NCBI GenBank assembly: GCA_015057715.1
Contig: SVDS01000046.1
Coordinates: 1-33,141, forward strand
Source of the DNA: Paenibacillaceae bacterium
Lineage (GTDB): Bacteria; Bacillota; Clostridia; Lachnospirales; Lachnospiraceae
Length of the DNA: 33,141 nt
Reading direction: 5' to 3'
The first letter of the stretch is position 1; the number at the start of each line of letters is the position of its first letter. The translations under genes and the position numbers were made by a program. The notes below the pieces were generated by a model. The model saw nothing but the letters and a program-made list of their open reading frames with translations. It was not told where the DNA came from and did not search any database. Shown one piece after another: positions 24,521 through 32,827 of the stretch.

Positions 24521-24546
24521 GTGCAGGCAGAATAAAAGGAGGACTT

Positions 24547-25455
24547 ATGACATTACAGCAGCTTCGTTATGCCATTTGCATCGCAAACCAGAAATCAATG
24601 AATAAAGCGGCGGCGGAGTTATTTATTACCCAGCCCAGTTTATCCAGTACAATAAGGGATTTAGAAGAAGAAATAGGTCTTCAGCTGTTTTTGCGGTCCA
24701 ACCGGGGAATTGTAATCACACCCGAGGGAGAGGAATTTTTAGGATACGCAAGGCAGATGCTGGAGCAGTACCGTCAGATGGAAGAGCGGTTTGTGAAAAA
24801 AGAAAAATTCAAGAAGAAATTCAGTGTGTCTATGCAGCATTATACCTTTGCAGTGCAGGCATTTATTCATATGGCGAAAGAATTCGGTATGGATGATTAT
24901 GAATTTGCGGTTCACGAAACCAGAACTTACGACGTAATTGAGTATGTGAAAAATCAGAAGAGTGAACTGGGGATTCTTTATCTCAATGAATTTAATCAGA
25001 AATCCATGGAAAAGCTGATCCATGACAGTGATCTTGAATTTACAGAACTGTTTCAGTGCAAAATCTATGTATATCTCTGGAAAGGAAACCCTCTGGCCAG
25101 AAAGGAACTGATTGAATTTGAGGATTTGAAAAATTATCCCTGTCTTTCTTTTGAACAGGGAACGAATAATGCGTTTTATCTTGCGGAAGAAGTATTCAGT
25201 ACCTATGAATATAAGCAGATAATTAAGGCAGATGACAGAGCCACACTTCTTAATTTAATGGTGGGATTAAACGGCTATACCCTTTGTTCAGGAATTATAT
25301 GCGAGGATTTAAACGGAGATGAATACTGTGCCATTCCTCTGAATACCAGCGATCGGATGCGGATTGGTTACATTAAAAAGAAAAAAATGCCCCTCAGTAT
25401 TCTGGGAGAAAAATATATAGCGGAATTGAAAAAATTTGAGAAACAGGTTCTGTAA
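24547..25455 (+). CDS. LysR-family transcriptional regulator
   Basis: 302 residues with the standard LysR layout. The N-terminal winged helix-turn-helix (about 1-60) contains SMNKAAAELFITQPSLSSTI and GLQLFLRSNRGIVITPEGE. A linker helix is followed by the effector-binding domain from about residue 90. It lies between metY and a transsulfuration gene, all on the same strand, with a 138-base gap to the latter that holds dyads and an extended -10; control of sulfur amino acid genes in response to a thiol precursor or product is a fair inference, in the manner of CysB/CysL/YtlI. AAAGGAGG is next to the ATG at normal distance. The effector is unknown. Confidence 0.88.
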   Translation: MTLQQLRYAICIANQKSMNKAAAELFITQPSLSSTIRDLEEEIGLQLFLRSNRGIVITPEGEEFLGYARQMLEQYRQMEERFVKKEKFKKKFSVSMQHYTFAVQAFIHMAKEFGMDDYEFAVHETRTYDVIEYVKNQKSELGILYLNEFNQKSMEKLIHDSDLEFTELFQCKIYVYLWKGNPLARKELIEFEDLKNYPCLSFEQGTNNAFYLAEEVFSTYEYKQIIKADDRATLLNLMVGLNGYTLCSGIICEDLNGDEYCAIPLNTSDRMRIGYIKKKKMPLSILGEKYIAELKKFEKQVL

Positions 25456-25493
25456 GAGTAAGAAATCAGTTTGCTGTTGTTATAGAAATAATA

Positions 25494-25549
25494 AATAGCA
25501 GGCTATTGTTTTTCAATCATACCGCTACTGTCTGTGGGGCTGATATACT
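25494..25549 (+). promoter_or_regulatory. Operator/promoter region for the transsulfuration operon
   Basis: AATAGC-AG-GCTATT (25494-25507) is a perfect dyad. It is immediately followed by ATTG-TTTTT-CAAT (25505-25517), which fits the LysR T-N11-A rule (T25504, A25516). Further on is an extended -10, TGATATACT (25541-25549), without a recognisable -35, as expected of an activator-dependent promoter. The LysR gene directly upstream is the natural candidate. Confidence 0.5.
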
Positions 25550-25593
25550 AATATACAAGAATCACGATAAAGAAAAGAAAGCGGTGACATAAC

Positions 25594-26748
25594 ATGGAAT
25601 ATGGAATTTCAACAAAATGTTTATATGGTGACGGGAAAGAAATTACGGTGGATCAATCAGGAGCAATCAGCTTCCCCATTTATCAGACTGCCACATTTGC
25701 CCATAAAGGAGTAGGAGAAGGAACCGGATACGATTACAGCCGTTTGCAAAACCCCACCAGAGAGCATTTGGAAAATATAGTAGCCTCTTTAGAAGGCGGC
25801 GTGGATGCTCTGGCTTTTTCCAGCGGAATGGCAGCAATTACAGCACTTATGGAACTGTTTTCTCCGGGTGACCACATAATTACAGACTGCGATTTGTACG
25901 GAGGCAGTATCCGGCTGTTTGACAACATCAGCAAGAAAAACGGTATCTTAATTGATTCCGTTGACTGTTCCGGTTCCTCATACGGTAACGTGGAAGAACT
26001 GATTGGTGTAAACACAAAGGCTGTTTTTATTGAAACCCCTACCAATCCCATGATGAATGTAACCGATATTGAAGAGCTTGCTAAAATCACGAAAAAGCAT
26101 GGAATTCTTCTGATTGTGGATAATACATTTATGTCTCCCTACTTCCAGAACCCGTTAAAACTGGGAGCAGATCTGGTGGTTCACAGCGGAACCAAGTACC
26201 TGGGCGGACATAACGATACCATAGCCGGATTTCTTGTCACTTCATCTGCTGAAATCGCAGAAAGACTACGTTTCATTATAAAGACAGTGGGCTCCGGTCT
26301 GGCCCCGTTTGACAGCTGGCTTATTTTACGAGGAATCAAGACACTGGCCATTCGTATGAATCAGGCAGAGAAGAATGCCAAAAATCTGGTGGACTGGCTT
26401 AGAAATGAGAAAAAAGTAAAGAAGATCTATTATCCTGGACTGACAGATCATCCCGGACACGAAGTCTGTAAAAAACAGGCAAGAGGCTTTGGCTGTATGG
26501 TGACCTTTGAGGTGGAATCAAAGGAGCTTGCCCATAGTATACTAAAGAATGTACGTCTGATCCGGTTTGCAGAGAGTCTTGGAGGTGTAGAAACACTGAT
26601 CACCTATCCTATCACTCAGACACATGCAGATGTGCCAGCGGATGTACTGGCTGCCAATGGAATCACAGACCGGATCTTAAGACTTTCGGTGGGAATTGAG
26701 GATGTACATGATTTAATCAATGAATTGGAGCGGGTATTTCATGAGTAG
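25594..26748 (+). CDS. Transsulfuration PLP enzyme (cystathionine gamma-synthase / lyase family)
   Basis: 384 residues, the standard size for MetB/MetC/CGL-type enzymes. The PLP Lys is K201 in HSGTKYLGGHND; further motifs are YDYSRLQNPTR, AFSSGMAAITAL, ETPTNPMM and IVDNTFMSPYFQ. The ESLGGVETLITYP block near the C-terminus is characteristic of the family. It could condense O-acyl-homoserine with cysteine, or split cystathionine or cysteine; sequence alone does not decide. Its 8-base overlap with a PatB/MalY C-S lyase gene suggests the two act in sequence, for example cystathionine formation then beta-cleavage to homocysteine. Likely controlled by the LysR regulator upstream. Confidence 0.88.
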   Translation: MEYGISTKCLYGDGKEITVDQSGAISFPIYQTATFAHKGVGEGTGYDYSRLQNPTREHLENIVASLEGGVDALAFSSGMAAITALMELFSPGDHIITDCDLYGGSIRLFDNISKKNGILIDSVDCSGSSYGNVEELIGVNTKAVFIETPTNPMMNVTDIEELAKITKKHGILLIVDNTFMSPYFQNPLKLGADLVVHSGTKYLGGHNDTIAGFLVTSSAEIAERLRFIIKTVGSGLAPFDSWLILRGIKTLAIRMNQAEKNAKNLVDWLRNEKKVKKIYYPGLTDHPGHEVCKKQARGFGCMVTFEVESKELAHSILKNVRLIRFAESLGGVETLITYPITQTHADVPADVLAANGITDRILRLSVGIEDVHDLINELERVFHE

Positions 26749-27925
26749 AGAACGAATTGATTTTGATGAACGAATAGACAGAAACAATACAAGCTGCATC
26801 AAATATGATTTTACAGTTCAGAGGGGAAAACCGGAAGGAATTCTGCCGCTCTGGGTAGCAGATATGGATTTCAAAGCACCACAGCCTGTGCTTGATGCAT
26901 TAAAAGCACGTGTGGAGCATGGGATTTTCGGCTACAGTGAGGGGAAAGAGGAGTACTTCGAGGCAGTGCAGGACTGGATGAAGCGCCGTCATGGCTGGAG
27001 CGTTGAGAGAAACTGGCTGGTAAAAACTCCGGGTGTGGTTTTCGCACTTGCCATGGCAGTGAAAGCATACACAAAACCGGGAGACGGTGTCATGATTCAG
27101 CAGCCTGTTTATTATCCTTTTAGTGAAGTGATTGAAGATAACGGCAGAAAGATCGTTGATAATACCTTATATCTGGGTGAAGATGGAATCTATCATATGG
27201 ATCTTGAAGATTTTGAAAAAAAGGCGGTTGAAAATCAGGTAAAACTGTATTTCCTCTGCAGTCCTCATAATCCGGTGGGAAGAGTATGGACAAGAGAGGA
27301 ACTGACTCAGCTTGGAGAGATCTGTGAGCGCCTTGATATCATTGTTGTCAGCGATGAGATTCATCAGGACTTTGTGTTTAAGGGTGAGCATCAGGTGTTT
27401 GCGGCGATTAATGAAAAGCTTAAGAACAGAACCATTACCTGCACTGCCCCCAGTAAGACGTTTAATGTGGCGGGACTGCAGATCTCCAATATTTTTATTT
27501 CCAATCCGGAACTAAAGCATAAATTTAAAAAAGAAATTGCAGCTGCCGGTTACAGCCAGTTAAACGCATTAGGGTTAACCGCTTGTGAGGCCGCATACCG
27601 GTATGGAGAAGACTGGCATGACCAGCTGATGGAGTATTTAAAAGAAAATATCCGCCTTGTCCGTACTTATCTGGAAGACAATTTACCGGAGATTAAACTG
27701 ATTGAACCGGATGGGACTTATCTCATATGGCTGGATTTCAGGGCATTAGGCTTAAGTGAACAGGAACGGGAAGAGCTGATTGTAAAAAAGGCTGGTTTGT
27801 GGCTGGACAGTGGCGCCATGTTTGGTTCCATAGGAGAAGGTTTTGAACGAATTAACATAGCATGTCCCCGATCTATTATCATGGAAGCATTGAGTAAATT
27901 AAAAATAGCGGTTAAAAATTTATAG
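26741..27925 (+). CDS. patB: PatB/MalY-type cystathionine beta-lyase (C-S lyase)
   Basis: 394 residues, fold-type I aminotransferase family. The N-terminus (FDERIDRNNTSCIKYD, then LPLWVADMDF) is diagnostic for MalY/PatB, the PLP Lys is K239 in APSKTFNVAG, and the cofactor Asp lies in VVSDEIHQDF. The enzyme releases homocysteine plus pyruvate and ammonia from cystathionine, or sulfide from cysteine. The start at 26741 overlaps the previous stop by eight bases; a GGAG lies 11 bases before it within the upstream gene. A longer open frame to 26720 lacks a better ribosome site. It is co-transcribed with the preceding gene. Confidence 0.9.
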   Translation: MSRERIDFDERIDRNNTSCIKYDFTVQRGKPEGILPLWVADMDFKAPQPVLDALKARVEHGIFGYSEGKEEYFEAVQDWMKRRHGWSVERNWLVKTPGVVFALAMAVKAYTKPGDGVMIQQPVYYPFSEVIEDNGRKIVDNTLYLGEDGIYHMDLEDFEKKAVENQVKLYFLCSPHNPVGRVWTREELTQLGEICERLDIIVVSDEIHQDFVFKGEHQVFAAINEKLKNRTITCTAPSKTFNVAGLQISNIFISNPELKHKFKKEIAAAGYSQLNALGLTACEAAYRYGEDWHDQLMEYLKENIRLVRTYLEDNLPEIKLIEPDGTYLIWLDFRALGLSEQEREELIVKKAGLWLDSGAMFGSIGEGFERINIACPRSIIMEALSKLKIAVKNL

Positions 27926-27943
27926 AATCTTTGAAAAAAGGTA

Positions 27944-27972
27944 TTGACACATTTCGCATTCTGCATTAATAT
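27944..27972 (+). promoter_or_regulatory. Consensus promoter for the cysK leader
   Basis: Perfect -35 TTGACA (27944-27949), 17-base spacer, TAATAT (27967-27972). An imperfect dyad AACAT...ATGTT (27979-28000) follows around the likely transcript start and could be an operator. The start of cysK is almost 300 bases further on, leaving a long leader. Confidence 0.85.
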
Positions 27973-28025
27973 AATTATAACATATAAACATATTAATGTT
28001 GTAGGTAGAAAGGTGGCAGTTCCAT

Positions 28026-28133
28026 ATGAAAAAGAACAGAGATCAGATTAACCGTAAGTGGAATCAGTATATATGTTGTTGCCAGGCTGTTTGTTATAGA
28101 AATAAAACAGTTTTATTGGATTGCTCTTTCTAA
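28026..28133 (+). CDS. Cysteine-rich leader peptide of the cysK attenuator
   Basis: A 35-codon frame read directly from the bases: ATG at 28026, TAA at 28131. Residues 1-16 are basic/polar (MKKNRDQINRKWNQYI), then three consecutive Cys codons C17-C18-C19 (TGT TGT TGC, 28074-28082), C23 (28092-28094) and C33. Five Cys in 35 residues is far above chance for this genome. AAAGGTGG (28009-28016) nine bases upstream is a proper ribosome site, and a consensus promoter precedes it. It ends two bases before the 3' arm of a stem whose 5' arm starts inside the third Cys codon. By analogy with trp/his-type leaders, ribosome stalling at the Cys codons would report cysteinyl-tRNA shortage. The peptide itself probably has no function. 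Confidence 0.75.
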   Translation: MKKNRDQINRKWNQYICCCQAVCYRNKTVLLDCSF

Positions 28134-28221
28134 TGCCTGGCAGCATCGGATATGGGGATATTTATTTATCCCATAAAAGATGAAAGCAGGTGCCTTAGGA
28201 GCAGCTGCTTCTTTATAATTT
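28080..28221 (+). promoter_or_regulatory. Attenuator region: alternative hairpins between leader peptide and cysK
   Basis: Stem A: TGCCAGGC (28080-28087) with GCCTGGCA (28135-28142), perfect, its 5' arm covering the end of the Cys run. Inside it TAGAAA/TTTCTA and AATAAAA-CAG-TTTTATT also pair. Stem B: ATGGG(G)ATA with TATCCCAT (about 28152-28173). Stem C: AAGCAGGTGC (28184-28193) with GCAGCTGCTT (28201-28210), one mismatch, followed by CTTTATAATTT, terminator-like. An alternative pairing GGCAGC (28139-28144) with GCTGCT (28204-28209) would link the 3' arm of A to the right arm of C and break the terminator. The antiterminator is a proposal from pairing by eye. Confidence 0.55.
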
Positions 28222-28269
28222 AAAAACAATATAATGAAATAATAAAATGATAATATGGAGGATAAGGAT

Positions 28270-29202
28270 ATGGGATCAATTAAAGAAAGCGCAGTAGAAC
28301 TTATTGGAGGAACACCGATACTGAAAATCAGCCGCTACGGTGCAGCAGAGGGTGTAGAAGGAGTTACGCTTCTGGCAAAGCTGGAATATCTAAATCCAGC
28401 CGGATCCGTAAAGGACCGGATCGCTTTAGCCATGATTGAAGATGCAGAGGAAAAAGGAATTTTAAAACCAGGAGCTACTATTATTGAACCAACTTCCGGT
28501 AACACTGGAATCGGTCTTGCAGCTGTAGCAGCGGCAAAGGGGTATAAAACAATCCTGACTCTTCCTGATACCATGAGCGTGGAACGAAGAAATCTCTTAA
28601 AGGCATATGGCGCAGAGCTGGTTCTCACAGAAGGTGCCAAGGGTATGAGAGGTGCCATAGAAAAAGCAGATGAATTAAAGGATACCATTGAAGGATCCGT
28701 TATATTAGGTCAGTTCGTAAATCCTGCCAACCCAAAAGTGCATAAAGAGACAACAGGACCAGAGATCTGGGAACAGACTGACGGAACCGTTGATATCTTT
28801 ATTGCAGGCGTGGGTACAGGCGGAACTGTAACAGGTGTTGGTGCATATTTAAAGGAAAAGAATCCTAATGTGCAGATTGTTGCAGTGGAACCGGCAAGCA
28901 GCCCCGTACTTAGCGGAGGCAAACCAGGACCTCATAAGATTCAGGGAATTGGTGCGGGATTTGTACCAGAGGTATTAAATACTGCAATCTATGATGAAGT
29001 AATTACTGTTGAAAATGAAGATGCATTTAAAGAAGGCAAATCATTTGCAGTTACAGAAGGAATTCTGGTTGGTATTTCCTCCGGAGCTGCATTAAAAGCA
29101 GCAAAGCTTGTTGCGGAAAGACCTGAAAACAAGGGAAAGACCATTGTTGTATTACTTCCCGATTCTGGTGATCGTTATCTTTCAACACCATTATTTGCAT
29201 AA
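28270..29202 (+). CDS. cysK: Cysteine synthase A (O-acetylserine sulfhydrylase)
   Basis: 310-residue PLP enzyme making cysteine from O-acetylserine and sulfide. The PLP Lys is K48 in NPAGSVKDR, the substrate loop is PTSGNTGIG, the phosphate-binding glycine loop is [12 protein letters not shown], and the C-terminal [10 protein letters not shown] and DSGDRYLST are typical of CysK. An ATG at 28255 overlaps the Shine-Dalgarno itself (TGGAGG, 28256-28260); the ATG at 28270 is nine bases from it and gives the usual N-terminus, so it is chosen. It is preceded by the Cys-codon leader and hairpins described above, which would link its expression to cysteine supply, and is followed by its own terminator. 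Confidence 0.93.
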   Translation: MGSIKESAVELIGGTPILKISRYGAAEGVEGVTLLAKLEYLNPAGSVKDRIALAMIEDAEEKGILKPGATIIEPTSGNTGIGLAAVAAAKGYKTILTLPDTMSVERRNLLKAYGAELVLTEGAKGMRGAIEKADELKDTIEGSVILGQFVNPANPKVHKETTGPEIWEQTDGTVDIFIAGVGTGGTVTGVGAYLKEKNPNVQIVAVEPASSPVLSGGKPGPHKIQGIGAGFVPEVLNTAIYDEVITVENEDAFKEGKSFAVTEGILVGISSGAALKAAKLVAERPENKGKTIVVLLPDSGDRYLSTPLFA

Positions 29203-29229
29203 AATATAATAAGTTACTATATTAAAAAA

Positions 29230-29270
29230 AACGGCTGGTTATAAGATATTCTTATTGCCAGTTGTTTTTT
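29230..29270 (+). terminator. Terminator after cysK
   Basis: AACGGCTGG (29230-29238) pairs with CCAGTTGTT (29258-29266), including two G-U pairs; an inner ATAAG/CTTAT stem extends it; T run to 29270. Confidence 0.75.
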
Positions 29271-29298
29271 ATACATATTACCCACTAACATACGAATG

Positions 29299-29307
29299 TG
29301 GTATGAT
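29299..29307 (+). promoter_or_regulatory. Extended -10 promoter for the GST-like / ABC importer operon
   Basis: TGGTATGAT (TGn plus TATGAT at 29302-29307), identical to the extended -10 in front of sbcD. No clear -35. Confidence 0.5.
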
Positions 29308-29349
29308 ATTAACACGAAGCAAGACAGAGATGGAAAGAAGGAAAAAAAT

Positions 29350-30327
29350 ATGGCGATAGAAGATAAATTCGGTAAGGTAGCAACCAGTGAGGATGCACAT
29401 GAAGTATCGGAAACAGGGGCTTTTGTAAGACAGGATAATTATTTTATCACTCCTTTTGGCAGTGGTGAGGGTGAACTTCCGGTTGAAGCCGAAAGATACC
29501 GGCTGATTTGGACTCCCCTTTGTCCCTGGGCTACAAGACAGATCATTGCACTGAAACTTTTGGGGCTGGAAGATGTAATCAGCGTTGGAACCGTCAGTCC
29601 GGTCAGGACAGAGAACGGCTGGGAATTTTCTTTAGATGAGGGAAATGTGGATCCAGTACTTAAAATTCGTTATCTGCCTGAGATCTATGCAGAAACCGAT
29701 CCAGACTACGAAGGAAGAGCAACCGTTCCTGCGGTTGTAGATTTAAAAACACGGAAGGTGGTAAACAACGATTATCATCATCTGACTAATTACTGGGAGA
29801 CTGTGTGGAAACCGTTTCATAAGCAGAACGCACCAGATCTTTATCCCGAACACTTAAGAAAAGAAATTGATGAACTGAATGTAATTCTATTCCATGAAAT
29901 TAATAACGGAGTATACAAAGCCGGGTTTGCCAAGTCCCAGACGGAATACGAAAAAGCGTATGATGTTTTGTTTCAGAGACTTGACTGGCTGGAGGAGCGG
30001 CTCTCAAAAAGCAGATATTTATTTGGAGATCAGATTACCGATTCCGATATCCGGCTTTATGTAACACTTGCCAGATTTGATACAGCATACTATTTTGCAT
30101 TTAAGACCAACAGAAACCGGTTATCAGAATTTGAAAATCTGTGGAATTATGCAAAGGATCTATATTCCATACCGGCATTTAAGGAAGCCACAGATTTTGA
30201 TTCCATTAAAAAAGGATACTTACTTGGAAATCATGCACATAACCCATATGGTATTCTTCCCTTAGGACCGGATTTATCAATCTGGGATGAACCTCATAAC
30301 AGGAAAGAAAAATTTGAAGCAAAGTAA
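29350..30327 (+). CDS. Glutathionyl-hydroquinone reductase-like (Xi-class GST, YqjG/ECM4 family)
   Basis: 325 residues. The thioredoxin-fold motif WTPLCPWATRQ with catalytic C58-P-W-A is the signature of S-glutathionyl-(hydro)quinone reductases, followed by the family pattern TVPAVVDLKTRKVVNNDYHH and an all-helical C-terminal domain (RYLFGDQITDSDIRLYVTLA). Known members use glutathione to strip glutathionyl groups from quinones. Few Clostridia make glutathione, and this gene leads an operon with a cystine-type importer, so it may act on imported glutathione adducts or another thiol; that is inference. AAGGAAAAAAT precedes the ATG at 29350; an in-frame ATG at 29296 overlaps the promoter and is not used. 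Confidence 0.8.
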   Translation: MAIEDKFGKVATSEDAHEVSETGAFVRQDNYFITPFGSGEGELPVEAERYRLIWTPLCPWATRQIIALKLLGLEDVISVGTVSPVRTENGWEFSLDEGNVDPVLKIRYLPEIYAETDPDYEGRATVPAVVDLKTRKVVNNDYHHLTNYWETVWKPFHKQNAPDLYPEHLRKEIDELNVILFHEINNGVYKAGFAKSQTEYEKAYDVLFQRLDWLEERLSKSRYLFGDQITDSDIRLYVTLARFDTAYYFAFKTNRNRLSEFENLWNYAKDLYSIPAFKEATDFDSIKKGYLLGNHAHNPYGILPLGPDLSIWDEPHNRKEKFEAK

Positions 30328-30358
30328 AAAATAGAGTTAAAAAAGAGGAGAAAAAATT

Positions 30359-31297
30359 ATGAAAAGAGATGGATTAAAAAAGGCGATAGTTGGAGTATTG
30401 GGAGCAGCCACCATATTAGGAGCATTGTCCGGATGCAGCAGTAATTCACAGAAACCAGCTGAAACTACCTCAGCAAAAGCATCAGAAGAATCAAAGAAAG
30501 AGGAAACAAGCTCTGCAACAGCCCAGTCAGGCAGCGAAACCACTGCAGCGGCAGAACCTGTCACAATTTATGCGGCAACAGGCGGATCCCCTAAGCCATT
30601 CACATTTGTAGACAGCAGCAATCAGCTGACTGGTCATAACATTGAACTGATTAAAGCTGTTTTTGACCGTCTTCCCCAGTATAAACTGGAAATAGAAGTA
30701 ACGGATTTCCCATCGATTTTTGCGGGACTTGATTCGGATCGTTACCAGATTGGAGTGAATAATTTTGCAAAAAATGAAAAGAGAAAAGAAAAATATTTAT
30801 TTACAGATCCCATTTTTGCCAACGAGTACGTTGCAGTTTTTGCAAAAGGTAATAAGAAGGCGGAGAGCATCAATACCTGGGAAGATCTTTCCGGATTAAA
30901 AACCATATCACAATCAGGAATTAACATCACAACTGCTTTGGAAAACTACAATACAGCAAATCCTCAGAAAGCCATTAACATTGAGTATAGCGAAGAGGAT
31001 CTGGTCCTTCAGATACAGGATGTGGAAGCTGGAAAATATGATTTTGTTTTAATGGATAAACCCATGTATGAATATTACGAAAAAGAATTCAATTTTAACG
31101 TGACAGGGGTTTCCATCAGCAGTGATGTAGCAAAGGATTTAATGGAAGAGCCTTACAGCTACTTAATTGTAAGCAAAGGGAATGAAAAGCTGGTTGAGGA
31201 TCTTAATCAGGCATTAAAAGAAGTGATTGAAGACGGAACCTCTAAGGAAATCAACTTAAAATGGTTCGGTTCCGACTATTCTCCTTCTTATAAATAA
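30359..31297 (+). CDS. Amino acid (cystine-type) ABC transporter substrate-binding lipoprotein
   Basis: 312 residues. A lipoprotein signal peptide with lipobox ALSGC (C26) is followed by a Ser/Thr/Glu/Lys-rich linker to about residue 65 and a family-3 solute-binding domain (YAATGGSPKPFTFVDSSNQL, then GHNIELIKAVFDRLP, FPSIFAGLDSDRYQIGVNNF, KYLFTDPIF). Relatives such as TcyJ/TcyK bind cystine or related sulfur compounds. It is anchored outside the membrane and delivers ligand to the permease. GAGGAG precedes the ATG by a normal distance. It is 31 bases after the GST-like gene and is the first of three consecutive transporter genes. Cystine specificity comes from context and resemblance and is not proven. 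Confidence 0.85.
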   Translation: MKRDGLKKAIVGVLGAATILGALSGCSSNSQKPAETTSAKASEESKKEETSSATAQSGSETTAAAEPVTIYAATGGSPKPFTFVDSSNQLTGHNIELIKAVFDRLPQYKLEIEVTDFPSIFAGLDSDRYQIGVNNFAKNEKRKEKYLFTDPIFANEYVAVFAKGNKKAESINTWEDLSGLKTISQSGINITTALENYNTANPQKAINIEYSEEDLVLQIQDVEAGKYDFVLMDKPMYEYYEKEFNFNVTGVSISSDVAKDLMEEPYSYLIVSKGNEKLVEDLNQALKEVIEDGTSKEINLKWFGSDYSPSYK

Positions 31298-31320
31298 AAA
31301 CCGATGGCTGGAGGCACAAG

Positions 31321-32046
31321 ATGAGCAAAATATTTGATTGGCAGCTGGTATTTACAGAGATCCCTTTATTATTAAAATATTTACCGGTAACCATACAGCT
31401 GACGCTGATTGCGTTAATCATCGGCTGGGTGGCAGGACTTTTCATTGCAATTGTAAAGATACATCGTATCCCGGTATTACAGCAGCTTTGTACCCTGTTT
31501 GTTTCAGTGGTCAGGGGAACTCCTATTATCGTTCAGCTGTACTTAACGTACTTCGGAATTCCCATTTTCTTAAAATACTACAATTTCTATAATGGAACTT
31601 CCTATAACGTGAATGGGATCCCGCCGATTATTTTTGCAATTGTAGCACTTGGGTTAAACCAGTCAGCATTCGATTCAGAGACCATTCGGGCCGCCATACA
31701 GTCTGTAGAAAAAGGTCAGGTGGAAGCAGCGAAATCATTAGGAATGAATGGGCTGCAGATTTTCTTTCGGGTTCTGCTTCCCCAGGCTGTAACGGTGGCA
31801 ATCCCTTCTCTTGGAAACTCCCTCATCGGACTTGTAAAGGGCACTTCCCTGGCCTTTACCTGTTCGGTGGTGGAAATTACGGCACAAGGCAAAATCCTGG
31901 CAGGAAACAGCTATCGTTATTTTGAAGTTTACTGTTCCCTCGCTATCATTTACTGGGTTATTACCATTTTTATTGAACGACTCTTTACTTACATAGAAAA
32001 GAAGATGAGCGTACCGGAACAGATTGCAGAAAAAAAGGAGGCATAG
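31321..32046 (+). CDS. Amino acid ABC transporter permease (TcyL/TcyM-like)
   Basis: 241-residue inner-membrane protein with about five hydrophobic helices. It starts with YLPVTIQLTLIALIIGWVAG, has the polar amino acid transporter motif VRGTPIIVQLYL, and carries the EAA loop EAAKSLGMNGLQIFFRVLLP that contacts the ATPase. It belongs to the HisM/TcyL type. CTGGAGG seven bases before the ATG is the ribosome site. It is the only permease gene here, so a homodimeric channel is likely. Co-transcribed with the binding protein upstream (23-base gap) and the ATPase downstream (3-base gap). Confidence 0.9.
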   Translation: MSKIFDWQLVFTEIPLLLKYLPVTIQLTLIALIIGWVAGLFIAIVKIHRIPVLQQLCTLFVSVVRGTPIIVQLYLTYFGIPIFLKYYNFYNGTSYNVNGIPPIIFAIVALGLNQSAFDSETIRAAIQSVEKGQVEAAKSLGMNGLQIFFRVLLPQAVTVAIPSLGNSLIGLVKGTSLAFTCSVVEITAQGKILAGNSYRYFEVYCSLAIIYWVITIFIERLFTYIEKKMSVPEQIAEKKEA

Positions 32047-32049
32047 GAG

Positions 32050-32814
32050 ATGAGTGTGGTTGAAATTCGCGGACTGTGCAAAAAGTATGGCAGCAATGTG
32101 GTTTTAGATCATGTGGACCTGGATATTGAAGAAGGTGACGTTGTGGCAATTATCGGACCTTCCGGAACTGGAAAATCCACGCTTCTGCGCTCTATTAATC
32201 TGCTGGAGAAGCCGGAAGAGGGAACGATACGGATCAATAATAAAGAAATTAATTTAACTACCCGATCCGCGAAAGAAAAGCTGGAGTTAAGGCGTTTTAC
32301 TGAGATGGTGTTCCAGCAGTTCAACCTTTTTAAAAACCGGACTGCACTGGAAAATGTGATGGAAGGCCTGACAGTGGTAAAAAAGATAAAGAAGAGCGAG
32401 GCAAGGAGCATTGCTGAGAAGCAGCTTGAAAAAGTAGGGATGGGTGACCGGCTTTCCCATTACCCCAGGCATTTATCAGGCGGTCAGCAGCAGAGAGTAG
32501 CAATTGCCAGAGCTCTTGCCATGGAGCCAAAACTGCTTTTGATGGATGAACCTACTTCGGCATTAGATCCGGAACTGGTCAGTGAAGTTCTGGTGACAAT
32601 TAAAAAGGCGGCTACCGAAGGCAATACCATACTTTTAGTTACCCATGAAATGAATTTTGTAAAGAATGTGGCTAACCGGATTATATTTCTGGAAAACGGG
32701 AAGATCGTTGCAGACGGCACTCCAAGGCAGATTTTTGACAATCCGGACAATGAGCGGTTAAAAGAGTTTCTGGTAAAAATCCATATGCTTGAAAACACGG
32801 AATATGCAATATAA
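32050..32814 (+). CDS. Amino acid ABC transporter ATP-binding protein (TcyN/GlnQ-like)
   Basis: 254-residue ABC ATPase. Walker A GPSGTGKST is at 36-44, signature LSGGQQQR starts at L142, Walker B with D166-E167 in LLLMDEPTSALD, and the H-loop His in VTHEMNF. The short C-terminus (DNPDNERLKEFL) is typical of polar amino acid importers. AAGGAGG (32036-32042) inside the end of the permease gene is the ribosome site. It powers import by the two preceding gene products. Confidence 0.93.
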   Translation: MSVVEIRGLCKKYGSNVVLDHVDLDIEEGDVVAIIGPSGTGKSTLLRSINLLEKPEEGTIRINNKEINLTTRSAKEKLELRRFTEMVFQQFNLFKNRTALENVMEGLTVVKKIKKSEARSIAEKQLEKVGMGDRLSHYPRHLSGGQQQRVAIARALAMEPKLLLMDEPTSALDPELVSEVLVTIKKAATEGNTILLVTHEMNFVKNVANRIIFLENGKIVADGTPRQIFDNPDNERLKEFLVKIHMLENTEYAI

Positions 32815-32827
32815 GGAGGCGGGCAGT

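Noticed and set aside
27973-28269. T-box or SAM (S-box) riboswitch in the cysK leader
   Set aside because: No T-box AGGGTGGNACCGCG-like element and no S-box core were found. GGTGG at 28012-28016 is the Shine-Dalgarno of the leader peptide.
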